From Bifidobacterium moraviense (GTDB lineage Bacteria > Actinomycetota > Actinomycetes > Actinomycetales > Bifidobacteriaceae), in assembly GCF_012932365.1 (NCBI RefSeq), contig NZ_JAAIIH010000001.1, positions 310,001 to 374,000 of the forward strand: DNA of 64,000 nucleotides. The letters are read 5' to 3'. Under the pieces are notes generated by a model that did not search any database, was not told the DNA's origin, and saw nothing but the letters and a program-made list of their open reading frames with translations. Positions 18,658 through 29,097 of the stretch are shown piece after piece; the stretch's first letter is position 1; each line of letters opens with the position of its first letter. Both the position numbers and the translations under genes were made by a program.

Positions 18658-18987
18658 TCAGTTCGTCGCGTCGTTGTCCCCGACGCCTTCCCTGACGGGA
18701 TCGAGCAGCGTCTTGAGAGCGGTCAGATAGCGGGCGAAGGCCAGACCGCCGGCGTGCGTGAGCACCGCGTACGTGGCGGGCTTGCGTCCTCTGAACGTCT
18801 TGTCGATGCGCACGTATCCGGCCGTTTCGAGCTTCGTCAGATGCACCGAGAGATTGCCCGGCGTCATGTCGAGACGTTCGGCGAGAAGCGCGAACGGCAT
18901 CGCCTTGCCTTCTCCCGCGGCGACGAGCGTGGTCATGATCCTCAGTCGGGAAGCCGGGTGGATCACCGGATCGAGTTCCGCGGTCAT
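18658..18987 (-). CDS. Winged-helix transcriptional regulator (ArsR/MarR-like)
   Basis: This 109-residue protein is a single winged-helix domain of the DNA-binding family often found next to membrane genes in actinobacteria. HPASRLRIMTTLVAAGEGKAMPFALLAERLDMTPGNLSVHLTKLETAGYV contains the recognition helix, and the FRGRKPATYAVLTHAGG wing follows. The start at 18987 is preceded by CGGAAGGAGCGAACC. Its leader contains a 14-base-stem hairpin and, further upstream, two ACAATCTAC direct repeats, which point to autoregulation. No obvious target gene is adjacent. Confidence 0.85.
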   Translation of the reverse strand: MTAELDPVIHPASRLRIMTTLVAAGEGKAMPFALLAERLDMTPGNLSVHLTKLETAGYVRIDKTFRGRKPATYAVLTHAGGLAFARYLTALKTLLDPVREGVGDNDATN

Positions 18988-19017
18988 GGTTCGCTCCTTC
19001 CGAAGAGTTGCGGGCGT

Positions 19018-19052
19018 GGTGTCCGGGCCGGTGCAAGGCCGGCCCGGACACC
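19018..19052 (-). promoter_or_regulatory. Leader hairpin of the winged-helix regulator
   Basis: A 14-base perfect inverted repeat (19018-19031 with 19039-19052, starting GGTGTCCGGGCCGG) folds in the leader, 30 bases before the start codon. It could act as an attenuator or a stability element. Confidence 0.45.
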
Positions 19053-19060
19053 GGATTCCG

Positions 19061-19087
19061 ACAATCTACCTCATATATACAATCTAC
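19061..19087 (-). promoter_or_regulatory. Direct-repeat operator and promoter zone
   Basis: ACAATCTAC occurs at 19061-19069 and again at 19079-19087, 18 bases apart, inside an unusually AT-rich stretch (TATATA between them). The spacing puts both on nearly the same DNA face. It is the likely promoter and operator of the regulator at 18658-18987. Confidence 0.45.
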
Positions 19088-19310
19088 TTTATATCACAGA
19101 ATATCCAATTTCATCAAGTATACGCATCCGCACAATCCACAAACCGACTGATGCATGTTCACGGGCATCTGCATCACAACACACCGATGCGGCACCGATG
19201 CCAGAGGGCTTATCCGGGGACCGGCGCGGTGCAGATCGAACGGCCGCGGTCCGCAGAGGCGACGATTCGCCGTTCGAGGGATTCGGATGTGGACGCATTG
19301 CCGCATCAGG

Positions 19311-19484
19311 GGACCGGATCCGCTCAATACGCGCGGAACCTCATGGCGTTCCTCGCGGAATGAGCGGATCCGGTTCCCGTCTGACGTGGATTGAGCGGAG
19401 CCAGTCCCGCACTAGGCGAATCCCGGTTCCCGCGAACCGGATCCGCTCAATCCGCCGCGCGCGGGACGTGATCCGCTCAGTGCG
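19311..19484. repeat. Second cluster of the GAGCGGATCC repeat family
   Basis: Five copies of the element seen at 7260-7462 lie here: 19311-19332 (reverse), 19355-19377 (forward), 19386-19408 (forward), 19434-19455 (reverse) and a degenerate 19463-19484 (reverse). Shared core is GAGCGGATCC(G/A)GTTCC or its complement. The last copy overlaps the stop codon of the ClC gene. The stretch 19088-19310 shows no gene. Confidence 0.8.
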
Positions 19485-20862
19485 TGCGGTGCGGCATACG
19501 GCGCAGCATGCGGTCAGGCAGATGCGGCCGCAGCGCGGGAACGCCGTCGAACGTGCGGGGGAGCGGCACCAGGCTCGCCGCATAGGCGGCAGCGAGCAGC
19601 AGGGGGAATGAGGGGAGCGGCATGACGAGCATCATGATGAGGGAGGCGATGAGCGGACGACGGATCACCATGGCGATCAGCGCGCCGGAGGAGCATGCGG
19701 CGCAGAACACCGGATCGGCTCCGGTCGCGCCTCCCAGCGCGTAGCCCAGCGTCACGCCGACGAAGATCATCGGGAAGAACTGGCCGCCGCGCCATCCCAT
19801 GCCGATGCACAGCGGCGCCGTCACGCACCGTGCGACGGCGATCAGCGCCAGCAGCACGGGACCGGCCTGCGCGGCGTGCGCCACGAGCAGGTCGAGATCC
19901 GATTCGCCGGAGAACAGCATGAACGGCAGCGTGCAGCTCGCGGCGGACACTACGAGCGCCACCGCCAGATCGCGCGTCAGCACGTGGTCGCCGAACCGTT
20001 CGGCGACGAGCCGGCTCAGCCGTGTCATGCCGACGAACAGCGCGCCTGCAGCGATGCCGGCGATCAGCGCGGGCACGGCCCAGAGCGCGTCCTGCGCATG
20101 CCAACGGATGGGGGAGAGTCGCGGCAGTGCGAGACCGTAACCGGTCAGACGCCCGAGCCCGAAGAACACGGCGACGCCGCATGCGACGGCCGCGGCGTCC
20201 ACCGTGCGTCGTGCGGCGGCGGACAGCTCGGCGGACGGCGCGTTCTTCTTCCCGGTCTTCGCCGATGCGTCGGAAACCGTCGCATCGGACCGCGCGGAGT
20301 CCTCGTCCTCGTCCGCTGTGCGCGCGCCGTCCGGCTTGCGTTTCTCGCCGTCGAGACGAGGATCGTCCCCGATGCGCATGGCGCGCAGGCATTCCGCCGC
20401 GGCGGCATGCATCGCGCCGCCGAAGCGCGTCGCGGCCGAGGCGACCACGTTCGCCAGCCCGGCCTCCGGTCCCGCCGCCGCACCGAACGCCAGCGGCAGC
20501 CATGCGGCCACGAAATACGGCAGCACCAGCGCGCGGCGGCCATATCGACCCGTCCTGCGCACCTCGTCGATCACGCCCATGATCGGCGTGACGGTCACGG
20601 AGTTCGTCCGCTCGTTCACCATGAGCAGCACCGCACCCACCGCCATGATCGGGAACGTGAACCAGAACGGCCATTGCGCCAGATCGGCGTCGCGCACGGA
20701 GCCCACGCCCAGCCGGAGCGGCAGATCATGCCACAGCCATCGGATCGCCAGCCCCGTCGCGGCGGCGAACGCCCATCCCGCGACGCCCACGGCCACGCCC
20801 GTGGCCACCGTGACCTCCAGCAGCATCGCCGCGGCCCGCACCCGGCGCATCATCCGCCTCAT
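19477..20862 (-). CDS. ClC-type chloride channel / ion exchanger family protein
   Basis: This 461-residue membrane protein resembles the ClC family by its many hydrophobic helices and two signatures. AAGPEAGLANVVA near residue 135 sits where ClC proteins have GREGP, and GWRGGQFFPMIFVGVTLGYALG near residue 365 is the GxFxP selectivity-filter motif. The middle holds a long charged insert (about residues 165-220) between helices, with Asp/Glu/Lys-rich sequence. The ATG at 20862 follows AGGAAGG; upstream ATGs at 20880 and 20898 are alternatives. The missing canonical GxExP glutamate makes channel versus exchanger uncertain. Confidence 0.75.
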   Translation of the reverse strand: MRRMMRRVRAAAMLLEVTVATGVAVGVAGWAFAAATGLAIRWLWHDLPLRLGVGSVRDADLAQWPFWFTFPIMAVGAVLLMVNERTNSVTVTPIMGVIDEVRRTGRYGRRALVLPYFVAAWLPLAFGAAAGPEAGLANVVASAATRFGGAMHAAAAECLRAMRIGDDPRLDGEKRKPDGARTADEDEDSARSDATVSDASAKTGKKNAPSAELSAAARRTVDAAAVACGVAVFFGLGRLTGYGLALPRLSPIRWHAQDALWAVPALIAGIAAGALFVGMTRLSRLVAERFGDHVLTRDLAVALVVSAASCTLPFMLFSGESDLDLLVAHAAQAGPVLLALIAVARCVTAPLCIGMGWRGGQFFPMIFVGVTLGYALGGATGADPVFCAACSSGALIAMVIRRPLIASLIMMLVMPLPSFPLLLAAAYAASLVPLPRTFDGVPALRPHLPDRMLRRMPHRTH

Positions 20863-20996
20863 CCCATCCGCCTTCCTCATGCCGTGCCGCACGTCCATGC
20901 GCAGCCGCGTGCATGATATCGCAGATTCCCGAGACGTCGCGCGGCGCGCGCACCCGCCCGCGGGCCACGTCAACGCGCGACGCTACGGTGAATCGC

Positions 20997-21872
20997 ATGA
21001 CGCAAGACGCACTGCTCATCGGATCGCATCTGTCCACCACCGGCGGCTGGCCGGCCCTGCTCAGGCGTTCGCATGCCGAAGGCGGCACCACGTTCGCGTT
21101 CTTCCCGCGGTCTCCGTACGGCCGCAGATCGAAGTCGCTCACGCCGGACGGCGCCGTACGGCTGGGGGAGGAACTGCGGGCCGAACACTACGGGCCGATC
21201 GTCGCGCATGCGCCGTACGTGTACAACCTGTGCGCCAAGGACGAGGCGAAGCGCGCGTTCGCCGTCTCCGCGATGGCCGAGGACCTGACGCTGCTCGGCG
21301 CGTTCGCGCAGGGCGGCCAGCCCGTCTACCTCAACATCCATCCCGGCTCGCACGTGGGGCAGGGCGCCGAGGAGGGCATCCGCCTCATCTCCGCCGGCCT
21401 CGAACGCGTGTTCGACCAGACCGACGCTGACGTGCCCGTGCTGCTGGAGACCATGGCAGGCAAGGGCACCGAGTGCGGGCGCAGCTTCGAGCAGATCGCG
21501 GCGATCATCGACGCCGTGGACGCCGGGATGCGCGGCCGCGTGGGCGTCACGCTCGACACCTGCCACGTGTTCGACGCCGGATACGACCTGCTCGGCGACT
21601 TCGACGGCGTCAAGCGCCGATTCGACGAGACCGTGGGACTGGGCCGCCTCAAGGCCATCCACGCCAACGACTCGCAGTTCGGGCTCGGCTCGCGCAAGGA
21701 CCGCCATGCCAACATCGGCGACGGCAGGCTCGGCATCCCGTTCTTCGCGCGGCTGGTCAACGACCCGGATCTTGCGAAGCTGCCGATGATCCTGGAGACC
21801 AAGGAGCTCACCGAGACCACGCATCGCGACGAGATCGCCCTGCTGCGCGGCCTGCGCGATCCGCGCGGCTGA
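20997..21872 (+). CDS. nfo: Endonuclease IV (AP endonuclease family 2)
   Basis: Nfo cuts DNA at abasic sites in base-excision repair using three zinc ions. The 291-residue TIM-barrel protein shows LLIGSHLSTTGGWPALLRRS at the start, YLNIHPGSHVGQG, VLLETMAGKGTECG, VTLDTCHVFDAGYD, HANDSQFGLGSRKDRHANIGDG and a final ETKELTE: these are the conserved metal-ligand segments in order. The ATG at 20997 is used; no clear ribosome site precedes it. It is divergent from the ClC gene. Confidence 0.95.
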   Translation: MTQDALLIGSHLSTTGGWPALLRRSHAEGGTTFAFFPRSPYGRRSKSLTPDGAVRLGEELRAEHYGPIVAHAPYVYNLCAKDEAKRAFAVSAMAEDLTLLGAFAQGGQPVYLNIHPGSHVGQGAEEGIRLISAGLERVFDQTDADVPVLLETMAGKGTECGRSFEQIAAIIDAVDAGMRGRVGVTLDTCHVFDAGYDLLGDFDGVKRRFDETVGLGRLKAIHANDSQFGLGSRKDRHANIGDGRLGIPFFARLVNDPDLAKLPMILETKELTETTHRDEIALLRGLRDPRG

Positions 21873-21911
21873 ACGCTGGCGCCGACGGCGGGCCGGCGTA
21901 CGCTGGAGGCC

Positions 21912-22331
21912 ATGCTCGATCATCTCACGCTGCACGTGCGGGACGTGGCCCGCAGCATCGACTTCTACCGGAAGGCTTTGGCCCCGCTCGGATACGTCGT
22001 CAAGGCGCATCACGAGCCGACGCTCGGGTTCGGCGTGGACGACGGCACGCCGCATGCCGACTTCTACGTGTCCCCGGCCGACTCCGCCGACGCCACCGAA
22101 CCGTCCCCGGTGACGCACATCGCGTTCCTGGCCGAAAGCGAACGGGCCGTGCGGGAATTCCACGCCGCCGCGCTGGCGGCGGGCGGACGCGACAACGGCG
22201 GGCCCGGACCGCGCCCGTACCACCCCGGCTACTATTCCGCGTTCGTGCTCGACCCCGACGGCAACAACGTGGAGGCCGTGGTCGACTGGGCGCACGCGCC
22301 GCACGATTCGTCCGACGCGCCCAGAATGTAG
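21912..22331 (+). CDS. VOC family (glyoxalase/dioxygenase-fold) protein
   Basis: The 139-residue protein has the VOC fold signature at both ends: MLDHLTLHVRDVARSIDFYRKALAPLGY and the closing YYSAFVLDPDGNNVEAVVDW. Metal-ligand positions are suggested by His4 in DHLTLHV and the late glutamate in NNVEAV. These proteins include glyoxalase I, dioxygenases and antibiotic-binding proteins, so function is open. It sits 39 bases after nfo and just before trpCB, with no evident link. Confidence 0.85.
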   Translation: MLDHLTLHVRDVARSIDFYRKALAPLGYVVKAHHEPTLGFGVDDGTPHADFYVSPADSADATEPSPVTHIAFLAESERAVREFHAAALAAGGRDNGGPGPRPYHPGYYSAFVLDPDGNNVEAVVDWAHAPHDSSDAPRM

Positions 22332-22400
22332 GACGGGCGCGTCCTCGGCGGACGGGCGGGGCTTAGAGTGTCGCATGATCCGCCAAACAAAGGGAGGGAC

Positions 22401-24488
<2,088 letters not shown>

Positions 24489-24533
24489 TCCGCCGCATCC
24501 GGAACACATGCAACGTTGGAGAGGACACACATC

Positions 24534-25403
24534 ATGAGCAACACCGCAACCACGCCGTCGGGACAGCCCCTCGGCATCAGCCACAGGCCCAGCCCCACGG
24601 CGGCCATGTTCGAGCGGCTCGACAATGCCGGCCGCCCGGCGTTCATCGGCTACCTGCCCTACGGTTTCCCGGACCCCGAGGTCTCCCTGAAGGCGTTCCG
24701 GACGCTGGTGGAGCACGGCGTCGACGCCGTCGAGATCGGTCTGCCGTACTCCGATCCGGTCATGGACGGCCCGGTCATCCAGGCGGCCAGCCAGATCGCG
24801 CTGAACAACGGCGAAAGCATCAACGGCGTGTTCAGGGCCGTGGAGACCGTGGCCAACGCGGGCGGTACCCCGCTGATCATGAGCTACTGGAACCTCATCT
24901 ACCACTACGGCGTCGAGCGCTTCGCACGCGACTTCGAGAACGCCGGCGGCGCCGGACTCATCACCCCGGACCTCATCCCGGACGAGGCGGGGGAGTGGAT
25001 CGAGGCGTCCGACCGCCATGGCCTGGACCGCATCTTCCTCGTCTCCCCGGACTCCGCCGACGAACGTCTCGAGGTCGTCGCCAAGGCGGCCCGCGGCTTC
25101 GTCTACGCCGCCTCGCGCATGGGCGTGACCGGCGAGCGCAACACGCTGAGCTCGTCCCCGGAGCAGCTGGTGGAGCGCACCCGCCGGGCCGGCGCCGGGC
25201 GCGTGTGCGTGGGCATCGGCGTCTCCACGGCCGAGCAGGCCGCGAAGGTGGGCGCCTACGCCGACGGCGTGATCGTCGGTTCCGCGCTGGTGCACCAGCT
25301 GCTCGACGATTCCGGCCGCAACGCGCTGGATGAGGCCGAGGGGCTGAGCAGGCTCGCCGCGAAGACCGACGAGCTCGTGGCCGGCGTGGCCGGGGCCAGG
25401 TAG
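24534..25403 (+). CDS. trpA: Tryptophan synthase alpha subunit
   Basis: TrpA cleaves indole-3-glycerol phosphate to indole, which is channelled to TrpB. The 289-residue protein shows AFIGYLPYGFPDPE and the catalytic EIGLPYSDPVMDGPVIQ, containing the Glu and Asp acid/base pair. GITPDLIPDE and the phosphate-binding GIGVSTAEQAAKV and DGVIVGSALV close the barrel. The ATG at 24534 follows GGAGAGGACACACATC; an upstream TTG would place this ribosome site inside the gene. It directly follows the TrpB half of the fusion. Confidence 0.97.
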   Translation: MSNTATTPSGQPLGISHRPSPTAAMFERLDNAGRPAFIGYLPYGFPDPEVSLKAFRTLVEHGVDAVEIGLPYSDPVMDGPVIQAASQIALNNGESINGVFRAVETVANAGGTPLIMSYWNLIYHYGVERFARDFENAGGAGLITPDLIPDEAGEWIEASDRHGLDRIFLVSPDSADERLEVVAKAARGFVYAASRMGVTGERNTLSSSPEQLVERTRRAGAGRVCVGIGVSTAEQAAKVGAYADGVIVGSALVHQLLDDSGRNALDEAEGLSRLAAKTDELVAGVAGAR

Positions 25404-25428
25404 AGGGGTCCCGCCTAGGATAGGGACC

Positions 25429-26448
25429 ATGAATCTCGCTTACATCCCGTCTCCCACGATCTCGCAGTTCCAGATCGGTCCGGTGACGATACGCTTCTAT
25501 GCCCTGTGCATCCTTGCCGGGATCGTCGCCGCTGTCTGGATGACCTCCAAGCGGTGGCGACGCTACGGCGGCACGTTCGACCAGATCCTGGACATCGCCA
25601 TCGTCGCGGTGCCCTGCGGCATCGTGGGCGCGCGCCTGTACCACATCGTCACCACGCCGGAACGGTTCTTCGGCCCGAACGGCAACTGGGTGGAGATGTT
25701 CAAGATCTGGAACGGCGGACTGGGCATCTGGGGCGGCATCCTGCTGGGCGCTCTGGGCACGTGGGCGTGGTGCCGGCACAAGCACTATCCGATGGCGCTG
25801 CTGGGCGACGCGGTGGCCCCGGGGCTGCTGGTCGCGCAGGCGATCGGACGTCTGGGCAACTGGTTCAACCAGGAGCTCTACGGCGCGCCCACCACGCTGC
25901 CGTGGGGTCTGAAGCTCAACACCGCGGGCGCCGCCATCGGCGCCACCGAGCAGTGCTACGACGGGCAGACCTGCCCCACCGGCACGCTGTTCCATCCCAC
26001 GTTCCTGTACGAGATGATCTGGAACCTGATCGGCGCGCTGCTCATCGTCTGGATCGGGTCGAAGGCCATCAGGGCGCTGAAGGCCGGCTCGCTGTTCGCC
26101 ATCTACGTGATGTGGTACACGGCGGGACGCACCTGGATCGAGGCGCTGCGCATCGACTTCGCGCACACGTTCCTCGGCGTGCGCATCAACGTGTGGGTGT
26201 CGATGGTCGTGTTCGTGCTCGGCGCCGTGGCGCTCGTGCTCATCATGCAGCACGGCAAGTCCGCCGCGCTGCTCGCCGAGAAGCTGCGCACCGTCACCGA
26301 GATGGAGGCCGAGCTCGAGTCGGACGGCGACGGCCGTGCCGCCGGTCCGCGGACGCGGGACGCGCAACGCGAGGCCGAACCCGACAACCACGCCGAACCT
26401 GCCGAGCGGCCGGACGGCGAGCCCGACGACGTACCTACCCGTCCATAG
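25429..26448 (+). CDS. lgt: Prolipoprotein diacylglyceryl transferase
   Basis: Lgt attaches diacylglycerol to the lipobox cysteine of prelipoproteins in the membrane. The 339-residue protein has about seven hydrophobic segments and the family signature GRLGNWFNQELYG at residues 142-154. A long charged tail from about residue 290 (ESDGDGRAAGPRTRDAQREAEPDNHAEPAERPDGE) is typical of actinobacterial members and is not conserved. The ATG at 25429 lies 26 bases after trpA. It would process the two predicted lipoproteins in this window. Confidence 0.96.
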   Translation: MNLAYIPSPTISQFQIGPVTIRFYALCILAGIVAAVWMTSKRWRRYGGTFDQILDIAIVAVPCGIVGARLYHIVTTPERFFGPNGNWVEMFKIWNGGLGIWGGILLGALGTWAWCRHKHYPMALLGDAVAPGLLVAQAIGRLGNWFNQELYGAPTTLPWGLKLNTAGAAIGATEQCYDGQTCPTGTLFHPTFLYEMIWNLIGALLIVWIGSKAIRALKAGSLFAIYVMWYTAGRTWIEALRIDFAHTFLGVRINVWVSMVVFVLGAVALVLIMQHGKSAALLAEKLRTVTEMEAELESDGDGRAAGPRTRDAQREAEPDNHAEPAERPDGEPDDVPTRP

Positions 26449-26459
26449 AATGAGGAGCC

Positions 26460-27125
26460 ATGAGCATTCAGATCGCACCCAGCATCCTGTCCGCCGATTT
26501 CTGCAACCTCGAGCGTGACCTCAAGGCCATCGCCAACGCGGATCTCGTCCACGTCGACGTGATGGACCATCACTTCGTCCCGAACCTCACGCTCGGCGAG
26601 CCGATCGTCAAGCGCATCTGCGAGGTCACCGACCTGCCCGTGGACGTGCATCTGATGATCGAGGATCCGGACCGCTGGGCCCCCGAGTTCGCCAAGTGCG
26701 GCGCCGCCTCCGTGACGTTCCACATGGGCGCCACGCATGCGCCGGTCCGTCTCGCCCGCCAGCTGCGCGACATGGGCGTCAGGGCGTGCTTCGCCGTGCG
26801 TCCCGCCGAACCGGTCGAGCCGCTGTTCGACATCCTCGACGAGTTCGACATGGTGCTCGTCATGACCGTGGAGCCCGGCTTCGGCGGCCAGAAGTTCCTC
26901 GGCAACCAGATGAACAAGGTCCGTCGCCTGCGCGACGAGATCACGCGCCGCGGACTGGACGTGAGGATCCAGGTGGACGGCGGCGTGAGCCCCAAGACCG
27001 CCGACATCGTGGCCGCCGCGGGCGCCGACGTGCTGGTGGCGGGTTCCGCCGTGTACGGCGCGCCCAGCCCCGCCGAGGCGATCGACCAGATCCGCGCCAA
27101 GGCCGAGGCCGCGTTCAGAGCCTGA
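26460..27125 (+). CDS. rpe: Ribulose-phosphate 3-epimerase
   Basis: Rpe interconverts ribulose-5-phosphate and xylulose-5-phosphate in the pentose pathway and the bifid shunt. The 221-residue barrel shows IAPSILSADFCNLERDL, VHVDVMDHHFVPNLTLG, MTVEPGFGGQKFLG and IQVDGGVSPKTA, which include the metal-binding histidines and catalytic aspartates. The ATG at 26460 follows GAATGAGGAGCC. It is 11 bases after lgt and may share its transcript. Confidence 0.97.
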   Translation: MSIQIAPSILSADFCNLERDLKAIANADLVHVDVMDHHFVPNLTLGEPIVKRICEVTDLPVDVHLMIEDPDRWAPEFAKCGAASVTFHMGATHAPVRLARQLRDMGVRACFAVRPAEPVEPLFDILDEFDMVLVMTVEPGFGGQKFLGNQMNKVRRLRDEITRRGLDVRIQVDGGVSPKTADIVAAAGADVLVAGSAVYGAPSPAEAIDQIRAKAEAAFRA

Positions 27126-27214
27126 CCGCCGTAACGGACGCAGACAACACAAGCGACACCTGCGCGCGCATGAGCGCGTCCCCGCAGGCACAACAGTAAG
27201 GATTCCCAATCATC

Positions 27215-27478
27215 ATGAAGACGTTCGAATCGCTCTATGCCGAGCTGCTGGAGAAGTCCAAGACCCGTCCCGAAGGGTCGCTGACCGTCGACGAGCTGGA
27301 CAAGGGCACCCACTTCATCGGCAAGAAGATCGTGGAGGAGGCCGGCGAGACCTGGATTGCCGCCGAATACGAAGGCAACGAGCGCATGGCCGAGGAGATG
27401 AGCCAGCTGCTCTACCACGTGCAGGTCATGATGATCAAGCACGGCGTCACGCTCGAAGACGTGTACAAGAACCTGTAA
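27215..27478 (+). CDS. hisE: Phosphoribosyl-ATP pyrophosphatase
   Basis: HisE removes pyrophosphate from phosphoribosyl-ATP, the second step of histidine synthesis. The 87-residue protein is a MazG-like all-alpha domain with the metal-binding helix [18 protein letters not shown]. The ATG at 27215 is preceded by AAGGATTCCCAATCATC. It is followed at once by hisG, the first enzyme of the pathway, in the order usual for actinobacteria, apart from the rest of the his operon. Confidence 0.96.
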   Translation: MKTFESLYAELLEKSKTRPEGSLTVDELDKGTHFIGKKIVEEAGETWIAAEYEGNERMAEEMSQLLYHVQVMMIKHGVTLEDVYKNL

Positions 27479-27536
27479 GGCAAAGTCGGCCCGCGGCGGG
27501 ACCGCGGGCATCGCACGAGAAGGGAAAGTGACCGAT

Positions 27537-28388
27537 ATGCTTCGCATCGCCGTGCCCAACAAGGGCATGCTGTCCGAACCGGCGTGGAACATGCTCGCGG
27601 AGGCGGGATACCGTCTGCGCACCAATCCGCGTCAGCTCGTGGTGCAGGATCCGGACAACGAGATCGAGCTGTTCTACCTGCGTCCGCTCGACATCGCCGT
27701 GTACGTGGGTTCCGGCACGATCGACGTCGGCATCACCGGCGAGGATCTGCTCAAGAACTCCGGCACCAAGGCGCTCGAGCACATGCCTCTCGGCTTCGGA
27801 GCGTCCACGTTCCGCTTCGCCGCCCCCAACGAATCGCCCATCAGCCGCCTCGAGGACATCGAAGGCAAGCGCGTCGCCACCACGTTCGACAAGCTCGTGC
27901 ACGACTATCTGACCGAGCACGGCATCAGCGCCGAGACCATCCATCTCGACGGCGCCGTCGAATCGTCCGTGCAACTCGGCGTGGCCGACCTCATCGCCGA
28001 CGTGGTCTCCACCGGCACCACGCTCAGGAATGCCGGCCTGCGCATCTTCGCCGATCCGCTCATGCACTCCGAGGCGTGTCTCATCCGTTCGCCGCGCCTG
28101 GACGAGAAGGACCCGCGCCTCACGGTGCTCACCCGCCGCCTGCAGGGCGTGCTCACCGCGCACCAGTACGTGCTCATGGACTACGACATCCCGGTCGACA
28201 AGGTCGCCGCCGCCGTGGCCGTGACCCCCGGCTTCGAAAGCCCCACGATCTCCCCGCTGCACGACAAGCAGTGGAACGCCGTGCGCGTCATGGTGCCCAA
28301 GAAGAAGGTCAACCAGCTCATGGACGACCTGTACGAAGTGGGCGCCCGAGGCATCATCGTCACGGCGCTGCAGGCGTCGCGCATGTAG
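27537..28388 (+). CDS. hisG: ATP phosphoribosyltransferase, long form
   Basis: HisG condenses ATP and PRPP, the committed and feedback-inhibited step of histidine synthesis. The 283-residue length with a C-terminal extension past residue 210 ([28 protein letters not shown]) marks the long form with its own histidine-binding domain. The N-terminus [24 protein letters not shown] and the PRPP motif [20 protein letters not shown] are clear. The ATG at 27537 is preferred because AAGGGAA sits ten bases upstream; a GTG at 27528 would overlap the site. Confidence 0.95.
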   Translation: MLRIAVPNKGMLSEPAWNMLAEAGYRLRTNPRQLVVQDPDNEIELFYLRPLDIAVYVGSGTIDVGITGEDLLKNSGTKALEHMPLGFGASTFRFAAPNESPISRLEDIEGKRVATTFDKLVHDYLTEHGISAETIHLDGAVESSVQLGVADLIADVVSTGTTLRNAGLRIFADPLMHSEACLIRSPRLDEKDPRLTVLTRRLQGVLTAHQYVLMDYDIPVDKVAAAVAVTPGFESPTISPLHDKQWNAVRVMVPKKKVNQLMDDLYEVGARGIIVTALQASRM

Positions 28389-28393
28389 TTTCC

Positions 28394-28430
28394 GGCGTCG
28401 CCGTGCGGTCCCATGCCGCGCGGCGACGCC
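28394..28430 (+). terminator. Terminator hairpin after hisG
   Basis: GGCGTCGCCG (28394-28403) pairs perfectly with CGGCGACGCC (28421-28430). It falls between hisG and pgsA and is the likely end of the hisEG transcript. The loop of 17 bases is long for a terminator. Confidence 0.55.
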
Positions 28431-28455
28431 CACATTTATCACGGAGGCTGATTCG

Positions 28456-29097
28456 TTGACAACGCATCGGGAAGACACGGCATACAGTCCTGAGGCACGG
28501 GACCTGATCTGGACCGTACCCAATGCCATCAGCCTGCTGCGCATCCTCACGATCCCCGTGTTCGCCGTGCTGGTGGTGCACCGCGAGATGATCTGGGCCC
28601 TCGTGGTGCTCGCCGTGGGAGCCCTGTCCGACGGGCTCGACGGGATCGTGGCGCGGCGATTCAACCAGGTGAGCAAGATCGGACAGATTCTCGATCCGAT
28701 CGCGGACCGTCTGCTCATCTTCTGCTCGGTGGTGGCGCTTGGCATCGCGCAGATCATCCCGTGGTGGGTGCTCATCGTGGTGGGCGCGCGCGATCTGGTC
28801 ATGGCGATCGAGATCCTCGTGCTCGCGCAGTACGGCTACGGTCCGCTGCCGGTGCACTTCGTGGGCAAGGCCGGCACCGCGGTGCTCATGATGACGATCC
28901 CGGCGTTCATCATCGCCGAGCTGTGGGCCGGCAGGCTCACCACCGCGCTGCATCTCATCTGCGTCGCCGGACTGATCTGGGGCGCGGCCCTGTACTGGAT
29001 GGCGGGCATCATCTACCTCAAGCAGGGGCACGACGTGATCCGCGACGAGCGTCGCTCCACGCGGAACGCCGCGGTCGAGGCGGATCCGCGGCCATGA
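28456..29097 (+). CDS. pgsA: CDP-alcohol phosphatidyltransferase (phosphatidylglycerophosphate synthase type)
   Basis: The enzyme moves a phosphatidyl group from CDP-diacylglycerol to an alcohol, probably glycerol-3-phosphate. The 213-residue membrane protein has the diagnostic motif as SDGLDGIVARRFNQVSKIG followed by QILDPIADRLL, i.e. DGxxAR...G...D...D. Five to six hydrophobic helices are visible. It starts with TTG at 28456 with GGAGG eight bases upstream. It opens the conserved actinobacterial block with DUF881, sbp, garA and merR, and its stop overlaps the next start (ATGA). Confidence 0.92.
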   Translation: MTTHREDTAYSPEARDLIWTVPNAISLLRILTIPVFAVLVVHREMIWALVVLAVGALSDGLDGIVARRFNQVSKIGQILDPIADRLLIFCSVVALGIAQIIPWWVLIVVGARDLVMAIEILVLAQYGYGPLPVHFVGKAGTAVLMMTIPAFIIAELWAGRLTTALHLICVAGLIWGAALYWMAGIIYLKQGHDVIRDERRSTRNAAVEADPRP

